Source: an uncultured Mycoplasmatota bacterium (GTDB taxonomy: Bacteria; Bacillota_I; Bacilli_A; RF39; UBA660). From it: a stretch of DNA of 64,000 nt. The notes under the pieces were generated by a model. It did not search any database, was not told where the DNA came from, and was given only the letters and a program-made list of their open reading frames with translations. A program made the position numbers and the translations under genes. Shown piece by piece: positions 42,550 to 50,587 of the stretch (the stretch's first letter is position 1; every line of letters starts with the position of its first letter). The stretch spans positions 1-64,000 of the forward strand of contig CAMUZS010000004.1 in the NCBI GenBank assembly GCA_947165285.1. Direction: 5' to 3'.

Positions 42550-44578
42550 ATAAAGATATTTTTTTATTATTTAATGATTGTTTTAAACCATCAATTTTAC
42601 TATTAATAATACTAATTTCAACCAATTGTTGTTTTAAATCATTTTCGTTATTAGTAGTATTTTTACTTATACTTAATAATGAATTATATAAGTTTTCAAA
42701 TTCTGCCTTTTGATCAATAGTTAATAAATCAATATCACTGTATATTTCTTTTAATTTTTCAACACCTTGTTTACCATATAGATTTTTTAAACTATTATAA
42801 TTATTTATTGACGAATTATTGTTATTATCCTTTTCTTTATCCTTTATAAAATTGATAACACTATTTAAATAATCTAATAGCTTTTGTTTATCATTTATAG
42901 CCTTTTCATAATCATCTTTTTCATTTAAAGATGATTTATCGATATCATTGTTTTCTTCAACTACTTTTTCTAATTCTACTTTTACTTTTGTATAGTTTTG
43001 TTTATAAGGTTCCAATTCTTCTAAAAGATTATTAATTTTAATATTTATAAATCCTAATTTTGATTTTAATGCATTTATATCTTCTTGTTTTTTTGAATAA
43101 TCTTCATATTCCTTTTCAAAATCACTTAATAGATTAATATATTTTTTTGTATTATCTAAATCATTTTCATCAACTTCATGTTTAGATAATATATCAAATC
43201 CTTTATTAGCTTCAATATATTTATTAAATATATCTTTATCAACATTATTTTTATTCATATTATATGAATTTAATTTTTCAGTTAAATCTTTTTTTAATTC
43301 ACCAAATTCATTATTAATTTTTTCCTGTTTTCTATTTTTTTCAAATTCAATTCTGTCTTTAATATATTTTACTCTATTATCGATGTTTTTAATCTTATTA
43401 ATTACTTTTTCAGGTAAACTTTTATAACCATTACTTTCATATTTTCTAACAGTATCACTAATAAAGCTTTGACAAATCTTCATTGCATCATAGTTATTTA
43501 ATTCATCAACTTCATTAAAGTAATTAAAATATTTATTTAATATATCTAGTGTTTCATTATATGCAATTTCTTCCTTTTCCTTATTAATACTATTATAAGC
43601 CTCTAATGTTAAATGTTCTAACATCGAAATAGCTTCTTCTTTTGGAATTTTATATGCATTCATATATAAATTTATATAATTATTTTTTTCTTCATTAGAC
43701 ATTGTTATATAGAATTTTTTTCCATCTCTTTTAGCTAATGAAAAATGATAATTCTTAAATTCTTCAATTAATTTTTCTTGTTCTTTCAATCTCTTTTCTT
43801 CATTAGATTTATATTCTTCATTTTTATTAATAACATCTTTTATTTCAACGATAATTTGATCAAGGATATTGTTTTTTTGATTAACATTTTCTACACTGTT
43901 ATCATCTATATTTTTAGTTTCATTAACCCTTTCATTTAGATTATCTATTCTTTTTGATATTTCATCAGAAGTAGTACTAATACTATTTAAACTATGATTA
44001 ATAAAACCATATTTATTACTAATTTTTTCTAAAACAGAAGCTATTATCTTTTTATTTTCTTCAATTTCCTTACGATCATTTTCAATCATCTTTTTTAAAG
44101 TTTCTTGTGATTTTGCAATAGATATATTATATGCCTCTGAATTTAATCTTATATATTTATCTTTTTCACTTGGATTAAGATTAATGGCATAATTTTTACC
44201 ATATTTTTTTAATAATTCTTTAACATATAATTGGTATTCACCATCTTTTAATGCATGAGTTAATTCTTTAATTTTTTTTGTATGTAACACTGGAAATTCT
44301 TTTTCATTTATCTTATTATTAATAACAGGCGTATCTAATACTTCAACTTTATCAAAATTTTTTTCAAGTTCATCAAATTTTGTTTGTTCTTCAGGTGATG
44401 TTATCTCTTCGTTATTAATTTTTGTAGGTTCTTCACCAAATATTTTTAATAATTCATTAAAACTATCATCATTAGTATTATTAATATCACGAGATGTATA
44501 ATTACTTGATTCAACATTAGAACTTTGATTTTCGTATCTATCACTATATTGTTTCATTAAGTTTTCTAAGTTATCCAT
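42548..44578 (-). CDS. large coiled-coil protein
   Basis: A 676-residue soluble protein, very rich in Glu, Lys, Asn and Ile, without signal peptide or membrane helix. Long heptad-like stretches cover about 150-280, 360-560 and 600-676, so extended coiled coils are likely. Two related segments, FAINLNPSEKDKYIRLNSEAYNI-like near 130 and FYITMSNEEKNNYINLYMNAYKI-like near 295, look like an internal repeat. I do not recognise a family; a structural or DNA/cell-organising role is possible but unsupported. The start at 44578 is chosen because AGAGG lies 9 bases upstream; a GTG three codons earlier overlaps it. It diverges from the gene at 44696. Confidence 0.75.
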   Translation of the reverse strand: MDNLENLMKQYSDRYENQSSNVESSNYTSRDINNTNDDSFNELLKIFGEEPTKINNEEITSPEEQTKFDELEKNFDKVEVLDTPVINNKINEKEFPVLHTKKIKELTHALKDGEYQLYVKELLKKYGKNYAINLNPSEKDKYIRLNSEAYNISIAKSQETLKKMIENDRKEIEENKKIIASVLEKISNKYGFINHSLNSISTTSDEISKRIDNLNERVNETKNIDDNSVENVNQKNNILDQIIVEIKDVINKNEEYKSNEEKRLKEQEKLIEEFKNYHFSLAKRDGKKFYITMSNEEKNNYINLYMNAYKIPKEEAISMLEHLTLEAYNSINKEKEEIAYNETLDILNKYFNYFNEVDELNNYDAMKICQSFISDTVRKYESNGYKSLPEKVINKIKNIDNRVKYIKDRIEFEKNRKQEKINNEFGELKKDLTEKLNSYNMNKNNVDKDIFNKYIEANKGFDILSKHEVDENDLDNTKKYINLLSDFEKEYEDYSKKQEDINALKSKLGFINIKINNLLEELEPYKQNYTKVKVELEKVVEENNDIDKSSLNEKDDYEKAINDKQKLLDYLNSVINFIKDKEKDNNNNSSINNYNSLKNLYGKQGVEKLKEIYSDIDLLTIDQKAEFENLYNSLLSISKNTTNNENDLKQQLVEISIINSKIDGLKQSLNNKKISL

Positions 44579-44695
44579 AGTGTACACCTCTTCTATTATA
44601 TCGTTATATATATTCTAACATTTTTTTTTACAAAATTCTATAATAATAATGCATAATTTTAATTTTTTTTTTAATACTATTTTTAGGTGATAAAA

Positions 44696-45133
44696 ATGGA
44701 TGAAAATTTAGAACTTTTAGAATATATTTATAAAAATGCAGAAATGGGTGCATACTCATGTGAAAAACTACTTCAAGATATTAATGATAAAGAAAATAAA
44801 ATAAAAAAAGTATGTGAAGGTATTTTAAAAGGTTATGAAAATTATAAACAAGAAAGTAAAGCACAAATTAAAAAAAATAAATATGAATTAAAACAAAGTT
44901 CTATAATGACTAAATTAATGTCATCAATGGGAATGAAAATGGAAGTTAGTAAAGATAATAGTGATGCTGCTATGGCTCATCTTTTGACACAAGGATTGAC
45001 TATGGGAGTAGTTGATATCTCATCTAAAATAGATAGGTATGAACGTGATGCTGATACAAAAATATTAAAACTTGCAAAAAGATATTTAAAATTTCAACAA
45101 GAAGCAATAGATTTATTAAAAGAATATTTATAA
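44696..45133 (+). CDS. small helical-bundle protein
   Basis: A 145-residue soluble protein, almost certainly all helical. Residues 1-70 and 105-145 are amphipathic helices (LLEYIYKNAEMGAYSCEKLL; LKLAKRYLKFQQEAIDLLKE), and the middle has a Met-rich segment (IMTKLMSSMGMKMEVSK) and AHLLTQGLTMGVVDISSKI. The layout recalls ferritin-like or phage-type four-helix bundles without metal-binding residues that I can see. It starts after an AGGTGAT site. It is convergent with the deaminase fusion gene and separated from it by a strong terminator. The function is unknown. Confidence 0.7.
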   Translation: MDENLELLEYIYKNAEMGAYSCEKLLQDINDKENKIKKVCEGILKGYENYKQESKAQIKKNKYELKQSSIMTKLMSSMGMKMEVSKDNSDAAMAHLLTQGLTMGVVDISSKIDRYERDADTKILKLAKRYLKFQQEAIDLLKEYL

Positions 45134-45165
45134 AAAAAGTCTAATCATTTTGATTAGACTTTTTT
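45133..45165. terminator. bidirectional intrinsic terminator
   Basis: A 15-bp stem AAAAAAGTCTAATCA / TGATTAGACTTTTTT with a TTT loop, the longest perfect terminator stem in the window, between convergent genes. Confidence 0.9.
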
Positions 45166-46649
45166 AATGTTAATCCTTTTTGTAATGTTTTATGACCTCC
45201 GATTGGAAATCTAATTTTATTATCAGTTGGCATAACTAAATGAGCATGAAGTCTTTTTAAAGAAGCTCCGGATAGTTCTTGTTTTCCAAATCTAAAACAA
45301 AGTGCTCCACCTGGAATATTATAATCTTGTGTCATAGTTAACCAAATTGTCTTTAATTCATTCCACATTTCATCGTTCATATCATTAATATCATAAATAC
45401 CATCTTTTGCAATAATTAAAAATTGCTCTCCAGTATCTTGATGTGGAAATCTATTTTTTGATATATACCAATATTTTGTAGAAAATAGTATTTCTTGTTC
45501 AATTATACTTGGATCCAAAGGATCTAAATTATTATATTCTTTATCCATCATTATATCCAATTGTTCTTGTTTTCTTGCATTTGGTGGATAAATATATTTA
45601 AAATCATAGTAATCAATTTTTTCATCATTATCAACATTTAGTGTTTCTTTTTGATCTAACATGCATATAGTTTCAATATTATTCTTCTGTGCTAATTCAT
45701 GTGATCTTTTACTCCAGTTTCTTTGTGGATGATCCTCATAATAATATATCTTTTTAATTCCTTTTTGAATTAATACTTTCATACATTTATCACATGGAAA
45801 TAATGAAACATAAATAGTATCAATTTCTCCAAAATCAGATATTCTCTTTAATAGATTTATTTCTGCATGTTCAACTGTTGAATAAAATAATTCAGTTCTA
45901 TTATTTAAATCTTTTCTTGATAAACTATGATCGCATTGATTGCTACCATAATACCATTTTTCGTTTACTTTAGCAGCTGCTACTACAGGAGATACCCAAT
46001 CAGTAGAATCATTTAGATGTTTTATCATACCCTCATATGGTTCTTCTTTATTTTCAACTACTTCTAATCTTTTGGTAGTATCATCTACTGCTTGATTAAA
46101 CTTATTTTCAAAATCATCAACTTTATCTGACATATTAGTAATTAATTTCTTTCTTAATTTAGCAGAAGTTGATGTTTCTGCTTGTCTTGGTAAAACCAAC
46201 ACTGAACCACAAATATTAGTTAATTCATTATATTCTTCAGTAGTATAATTTTCAGTAATAGTGATTAAAACATCAGGATTAACTTGTTTAATTAATTCCC
46301 ATTTTGCTTCATCTACTGGTTTAATAACTATATCATCTGCAATACTTTTTCCTTCTTCATAAATTCCAGTTTTAGCTACACCTAATTCCTTAATCATTTC
46401 ATATCTTTCATTTTCAGGAATTAAAGGTCTATTTTTTCCTTTTCTTTTTTGGATTTTCGCATCACTATCAACGCCTACTACTAAATAATCACAATTTTCT
46501 TTAGCTTTTTTAATATATTTTAAATGTCCTATATGAAATTGATCCCAAGATCCTTGTACTAATCCTATCTTTTTTCCTTCTTCTCTTGCTTTTTTTAATG
46601 CTTCTATATCAAGTTTTCCTATATTTTCTTTACTAAACATATTAAACAC
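45141..46649 (-). CDS. three-domain fusion: nucleotidyltransferase, dCMP deaminase-like, HIT-like
   Basis: A 502-residue cytosolic protein with three catalytic-type domains. Residues 25-175 are a cytidylyltransferase-like nucleotidyltransferase: GSWDQFHIGHLKYIKKA with HIGH at 39-42, and TSTSAKLRKK near 160 for the nucleotide phosphates. Residues 205-335 are a cytidine/deoxycytidylate deaminase fold: zinc ligand HAE at 261-263 and LFPCDKCMKVLI with PCxxC near 286. Residues 375-500 resemble the HIT superfamily: LKRLHAHLVMP with the His pair at 468-470. The gene overlaps the thymidylate synthase gene upstream by 8 bases. The deaminase would make dUMP for that synthase; why a nucleotidyltransferase and a nucleotide hydrolase or transferase are joined to it is unknown. 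Each domain keeps its key residues, so all may be active. Confidence 0.85.
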   Translation of the reverse strand: MFNMFSKENIGKLDIEALKKAREEGKKIGLVQGSWDQFHIGHLKYIKKAKENCDYLVVGVDSDAKIQKRKGKNRPLIPENERYEMIKELGVAKTGIYEEGKSIADDIVIKPVDEAKWELIKQVNPDVLITITENYTTEEYNELTNICGSVLVLPRQAETSTSAKLRKKLITNMSDKVDDFENKFNQAVDDTTKRLEVVENKEEPYEGMIKHLNDSTDWVSPVVAAAKVNEKWYYGSNQCDHSLSRKDLNNRTELFYSTVEHAEINLLKRISDFGEIDTIYVSLFPCDKCMKVLIQKGIKKIYYYEDHPQRNWSKRSHELAQKNNIETICMLDQKETLNVDNDEKIDYYDFKYIYPPNARKQEQLDIMMDKEYNNLDPLDPSIIEQEILFSTKYWYISKNRFPHQDTGEQFLIIAKDGIYDINDMNDEMWNELKTIWLTMTQDYNIPGGALCFRFGKQELSGASLKRLHAHLVMPTDNKIRFPIGGHKTLQKGLTLKKSNQND

Positions 46650-47559
46650 CTAACCTTATATTTTTAATCTTATCTTGTGGATGATAATCTTCAAGTTCAA
46701 AATCATCTTTTCCATATTCAAATATACTTTCATGTTTTTTTACTAGTTTAAGTGTTGGAAATGGATTAGTTTTTCTATTTATTAATTCTTCAGCTACATC
46801 CATAGAATTGCTATAGATGTGAGCATTGCTTATCATATGTACAAATTCTCCTGGTACTAAATTCATAACATCTGACATAGCAAGTAATAAAGCACTGTAT
46901 TGTGTCCAATTACTTGGAAGACCTACGACAGTATCACAACTTCTTTGAAACATTGTCATATTTAATCTATCTTTAATTATATTAAAATGTATCCAGCCAT
47001 GACATGGAACAACTGTTACTTTTTGCTTATAATCTTTATTTCTTATTGTATAGTATGGAATCCAAGGTGAAATAAAATGAGCTTTTAGTTCTGGTCTTTC
47101 CTTCATTTGTTTAATAATCTCTTGAAATTGATTAAATGAATTACCATCAGGAAGTGGAAAATCATGAAATGCAGATCCATATGATCCTGGTCCTATATCA
47201 CCTTGTTCTAATCCTCTTTTTTGACATTTTTTTTCAGTTACCCAAGGTCCCCAAAACTTACATCCATATTTTCTTAACTCTTCATCTGTATGTGCTCCAT
47301 TAATAAATCCAAATAATTCAGCAATTGCACTTTTATAAAATCCTGAAATATCCCTTTCAGTTATTATTGGTGCTCCATCTTCTAAAATATTAAATCTTGA
47401 AACAACACCAAAACGTTCTCTTGTAAATAATGGTTCTCCAGTTACATTATCTACCATCGCACAGGGATTATCTTGGCCATTTTCTAAAATATCTTTTAAT
47501 AGTGCTTTATATTGTTCTAATACCTGTCTTTTTTCATATGGTTTATACTCATAATTCAT
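46642..47559 (-). CDS. divergent thymidylate synthase (ThyA family)
   Basis: A 305-residue member of the ThyA superfamily, which methylates dUMP with methylene-tetrahydrofolate to give dTMP. The nucleophile Cys is in VVPCHGWIHFNI near residue 186, phosphate binding is by the QRSCD segment near 205, and GLPSNWTQYSALLLAMSDV follows, where the Asn matches E. coli Asn177 that selects dUMP over dCMP. HIYSNSMDVAEELINRK is the usual C-terminal part. It is longer than E. coli ThyA (264) and its first third is divergent (GFINGAHTDEELRKYGCKFWGPW). The stop overlaps the three-domain deaminase fusion by 8 bases, a clear functional pair. AGGGAGGTTTTG supports the start. Confidence 0.85.
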   Translation of the reverse strand: MNYEYKPYEKRQVLEQYKALLKDILENGQDNPCAMVDNVTGEPLFTRERFGVVSRFNILEDGAPIITERDISGFYKSAIAELFGFINGAHTDEELRKYGCKFWGPWVTEKKCQKRGLEQGDIGPGSYGSAFHDFPLPDGNSFNQFQEIIKQMKERPELKAHFISPWIPYYTIRNKDYKQKVTVVPCHGWIHFNIIKDRLNMTMFQRSCDTVVGLPSNWTQYSALLLAMSDVMNLVPGEFVHMISNAHIYSNSMDVAEELINRKTNPFPTLKLVKKHESIFEYGKDDFELEDYHPQDKIKNIRLGV

Positions 47560-47647
47560 AACAAAACCTCCCTATTATTAATCACTCTTTAGAGATTATT
47601 TTAACACATTAAAATATTTATAAACAATATTCTTTACATGAATTTAA

Positions 47648-47677
47648 CAAAAAAAGTTACAATTTATTTTGTAACTT
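47648..47677 (-). terminator. terminator of the DUF2779 gene
   Basis: AAGTTACAA / TTGTAACTT with a six-base loop, followed on the minus strand by seven T; the stop codon lies inside the hairpin. Confidence 0.8.
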
Positions 47678-49133
47678 CTTTTAGTTTTTTTAATATCTTA
47701 ACCATAGCATAAGTATCAAGTTCACAATATCTAAGTAGTGCTTCTCTAACTTCATTTTCTTCTTCTTTATTCATATTAGATAAATTAATAAATGAATTTG
47801 ATGCTTCATCACCTTTATGGACTAGATTTAGATTATGATAATCAAGTGATGGATCATTTGGAAATAGTGCAGGTAATACATACTTTATTGAATATGATCC
47901 ATACATTTCTTTAGTATAATAATCTCTATCTTTAAATGGTATCATTAAATCTTGAATATGATCATGAATATTCATTAAATCATCTTTTAAATCATCATAA
48001 ATACTAGCTAAATTTCTAATTATCATCTTTTCAAATTGCATATTATATGCAAGAACACAAGCATTATTTGGTATATCTTTTACTAATTGCTCTGCAAGTA
48101 ATCTTCTAGGATCAATATTTTTTTCACTTAAGAATTCCTTATGTTTTAATTCTTGGTCTTTTTCTTCTATATAATGAAGAGAATATTGAAAAGGTATTTG
48201 TTCATATGGTCTCATATAATCATATTCAGGTACAGCTTTTTGATAAGATTCAAAATCTAAAAAATATAATGGATAATATAATTTATCTAAAACTTTTTTT
48301 ACTTTATCAACATCTATATGTGGTTCTAAATTATATAATTCAAATTCTATTTGTTGCTTATATTTTTCATTAATATCTTCATTAAGTAAATCCTCATATG
48401 AAACTAATCCTTTATTATATAATTTTATTTTAGTACTTAATTGCATACCCCTTATATTAAATAAATTATTCTTTGGTAAATGTCTTGAACAATATTTAAA
48501 ATATGGACATTCATATGGACTAAAACAATAAGCTCCTATATCTTTTATTTGTTCATTAGTATTTTCCATATATTTTTGAATTTTATCTGTATTATCTTTA
48601 ATAGATTCTTGTTTTTCTTTTGCAGTCTCTGTTACATCAACTATATTAAATAACTTATGAATATCTAATTTACCTTCCCTAACATAATTAGAATTTAAAT
48701 GTACTATTGATGCTTTTATTACATTAAGACCTAAAGATTTAAGTACATAGTATTGATATGATACATCATCTAAATATACATCACTTACATGAGTAGATGA
48801 TTTAACTTCATATATTTCATATTCATCTTTTTTCTTTACTAAAATATCAACACTACAAAAATTATGATCATAAGAAAATGATGCTTCACATAAATTGATA
48901 TAGTCTTCTTTTAAATAATTATTAGTATCTTCAATCATTTTAGATAAATTACTATTAAAATCAACTACCTTATAATCACCAAATAATTGTTGAGCTAATA
49001 TTCCAACTTGAGTACCATTATCAAAGACTTGATCATTATTTAATTCTTCTTTAACTTCACTCTTATATTTATCTAACCATAATATTTTTTCACATTGTAT
49101 ACCTAAAGTATATTTAGATTTTGATAAATTCAT
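47664..49133 (-). CDS. DUF2779-family nuclease-like protein
   Basis: A 489-residue protein with two nuclease-like parts. The N-terminal half looks like a PD-(D/E)XK fold: CSVDILVKKKDEYEIYEVKSS near residue 108 has the D...E-x-K pattern, and four cysteines in AYCFSPYECPYFKYCSRH near 208 resemble a CRISPR Cas4/AddB-type iron-sulfur cluster. The C-terminal half is the DUF2779 (RNase H-like exonuclease) domain: PLYFLDFESYQKAVPEYDY near 292, VLAYNMQFEKMIIRNLA near 370 and RYCELDTYAMVKIL near 470 give DEDD-type acidic residues. The start at 49133 has a GGTGG site upstream. No CRISPR array or cas gene is nearby; a DNA-repair or RNA role is possible. Confidence 0.85.
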   Translation of the reverse strand: MNLSKSKYTLGIQCEKILWLDKYKSEVKEELNNDQVFDNGTQVGILAQQLFGDYKVVDFNSNLSKMIEDTNNYLKEDYINLCEASFSYDHNFCSVDILVKKKDEYEIYEVKSSTHVSDVYLDDVSYQYYVLKSLGLNVIKASIVHLNSNYVREGKLDIHKLFNIVDVTETAKEKQESIKDNTDKIQKYMENTNEQIKDIGAYCFSPYECPYFKYCSRHLPKNNLFNIRGMQLSTKIKLYNKGLVSYEDLLNEDINEKYKQQIEFELYNLEPHIDVDKVKKVLDKLYYPLYFLDFESYQKAVPEYDYMRPYEQIPFQYSLHYIEEKDQELKHKEFLSEKNIDPRRLLAEQLVKDIPNNACVLAYNMQFEKMIIRNLASIYDDLKDDLMNIHDHIQDLMIPFKDRDYYTKEMYGSYSIKYVLPALFPNDPSLDYHNLNLVHKGDEASNSFINLSNMNKEEENEVREALLRYCELDTYAMVKILKKLKEVTK

Positions 49134-49188
49134 TATTACCACCAATATAATTTTAACATAAATAAGTATATAACACATAATATTTAAT

Positions 49189-49614
49189 ATGGATACATTA
49201 AATTGTCAAAGGGAAATATATGAAAATTTATTAAAGAATAATTATAATAATTTAGATATTGAACATAAAAAATTATTAATAAGTAGAGTTATAAAAGAAT
49301 ATTTAGTAAATCTTATTAATAATTATTATGGTATTAAAAATATTTGTGAAAGATTTGATATTACAGAAATAATAACATACTTTCAAGATAATTTTTTTAT
49401 TTCTAAATTAATACTTATATTAATTAATCTTATAAGTGATATTCAAAATAATACAATAGTATGGATAATTGATTCTAGTTATGAAAATACACAAATTATA
49501 TATAAGAATAATAATATAGATAAAATAATATCAAATTATAGATTTAGTATAGTATTTAATTATTTATATACTAGTTTTATAAATAATAACAATGTAAAAA
49601 AAATTAAGAAATAA
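49189..49614 (+). CDS. hypothetical protein (weak evidence)
   Basis: A 141-residue Asn/Ile/Tyr-rich frame with no recognised domain and no clear ribosome site before its ATG. Composition is like that of the surrounding real genes and the frame is long for this AT content, where stop codons are frequent, so it may be real. A hydrophobic stretch near 75-95 (FFISKLILILINLIS) could be a membrane helix or a buried core. It diverges from the DUF2779 gene. Confidence 0.4.
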   Translation: MDTLNCQREIYENLLKNNYNNLDIEHKKLLISRVIKEYLVNLINNYYGIKNICERFDITEIITYFQDNFFISKLILILINLISDIQNNTIVWIIDSSYENTQIIYKNNNIDKIISNYRFSIVFNYLYTSFINNNNVKKIKK

Positions 49615-49649
49615 TTCTTCTATTTATATATTATTATCATTTATAACAC

Positions 49650-49679
49650 TTGACTTTTTCATTGTTCATTCTTTATAAG
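49650..49679 (+). promoter_or_regulatory. promoter of gmk
   Basis: TTGACT (49650-49655) and TATAAG (49674-49679) with an 18-base spacer lie about 65 bases before the gmk start codon. Confidence 0.5.
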
Positions 49680-49743
49680 AATAATTTAAAAATATATATA
49701 ATTATTACTTGATATGATAAAATATATTTACGGAGGAAATCTT

Positions 49744-50421
49744 ATGGATATTATAAAATCAAAAGAAAAAGGAAATTTAGTAGTAATTAGTGGACCATCT
49801 GGTGCTGGAAAAGATTCAATAGTAGATAATTTAAAAAATTATTACAGTAATTTTTGGTTAAGTGTATCTATGACTACAAGAGATCCTAGAGGTCAAGAAA
49901 AAAATGGAGTGGATTATTTTTTTGCTAGTAAAGAAGAATTTGAAAATAGAATTAAAGAAAATCAATTTCTAGAATATGCTATATATAATGATAATTATTA
50001 TGGAACTCCAAAAGATAAAATATTAGACCAATTAAATGAAGGAAAAGATGTAATACTTGTTATAGAAATTCAAGGAGCTTTAAAAATAAAAGAAATATTA
50101 CCTGAAACAATTTTTATTTTTATACTTCCACCATCTATGAGTGAACTTAGAAAAAGACTAGTTACTAGAGGTACTGATGATATAGATAAAATAGTAAATA
50201 GATTTAAACGTGCATATCAAGAAATAAATGAAGTAACAAAATATAATTATGTAGTTGTTAATGATGATTTAAATGATGCTACAAAAAAAGTTGCTTCAAT
50301 ATTAAGTGCTGAAAAATGTAGAGTTGATAGAATTGAAGAAGTTTATTTAAATAATATGGAAGAAGAACTACATGAATTATTAATTGAAAAAGAATTTATA
50401 AATAAAGATAAAGAGATATAA
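49744..50421 (+). CDS. gmk: guanylate kinase
   Basis: A 225-residue enzyme that turns GMP into GDP with ATP. The P-loop is VISGPSGAGKDSIVDNL at residues 13-29; the GMP-binding part includes SMTTRDPRGQEKNGVDYFF near 44 and YYGTPKD near 85; the lid region is RKRLVTRGTDDIDKIVNRF near 140. The length is that of the bacterial enzyme. An exact GGAGG site 7 bases before 49744 fixes the start; a longer frame from 49714 lacks one. Its own terminator follows, so it is monocistronic. In Bacillus gmk lies next to remA and rpoZ; that context is absent here. Confidence 0.95.
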   Translation: MDIIKSKEKGNLVVISGPSGAGKDSIVDNLKNYYSNFWLSVSMTTRDPRGQEKNGVDYFFASKEEFENRIKENQFLEYAIYNDNYYGTPKDKILDQLNEGKDVILVIEIQGALKIKEILPETIFIFILPPSMSELRKRLVTRGTDDIDKIVNRFKRAYQEINEVTKYNYVVVNDDLNDATKKVASILSAEKCRVDRIEEVYLNNMEEELHELLIEKEFINKDKEI

Positions 50422-50436
50422 CTACTATATCTCTTT
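50410..50436. terminator. terminator of gmk
   Basis: An 11-bp stem AAAGAGATATA / TATATCTCTTT with an ACTAC loop. Its 5' arm starts within the last codons of gmk. Confidence 0.8.
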
Positions 50437-50440
50437 TAAT

Positions 50441-50552
50441 AAACAAAAAGCGGAGCCGTAAGGGCTCCAAGGGGGTTTTGGTTAGTCACATAAATTAGAA
50501 ATATTGTAAATTATGTGACTGATAATTTTATTAGCATAACTACTGTTATGCT
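50441..50552 (-). ncRNA. putative small RNA A, downstream of recG
   Basis: A predicted transcript of about 112 nt on the minus strand with its own promoter (50559-50587). In order it folds as a 9-bp hairpin TAGCATAAC / GTTATGCTA (50553-50532), a 10-bp hairpin AGTCACATAA / TTATGTGACT (50520-50484), a C-rich unpaired stretch AACCAAAACCCCCTTGG (50483-50467), and a terminator stem GGAGCC / GGCTCC (50468-50452) followed by GCTTTTTG. No open frame of note fits. The C-rich stretch is the usual anti-Shine-Dalgarno type of seed in Bacillota small RNAs. The family is not recognised. Confidence 0.65.
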
Positions 50553-50558
50553 ACATTA

Positions 50559-50587
50559 ATATTATAATTTTTTTTTGTATTTGTCAA
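50559..50587 (-). promoter_or_regulatory. promoter of putative small RNA A
   Basis: On the minus strand TTGACA (50587-50582) and TAATAT (50564-50559) with a 17-base spacer. The -35 box overlaps the recG stop codon (TGA). Confidence 0.75.

Noticed and set aside
47664-49133. A Cas4-like protein indicating a CRISPR system
   Set aside because: The protein has Cas4-like features but its C-terminal half is DUF2779, and no repeat array or cas gene is present in the window.
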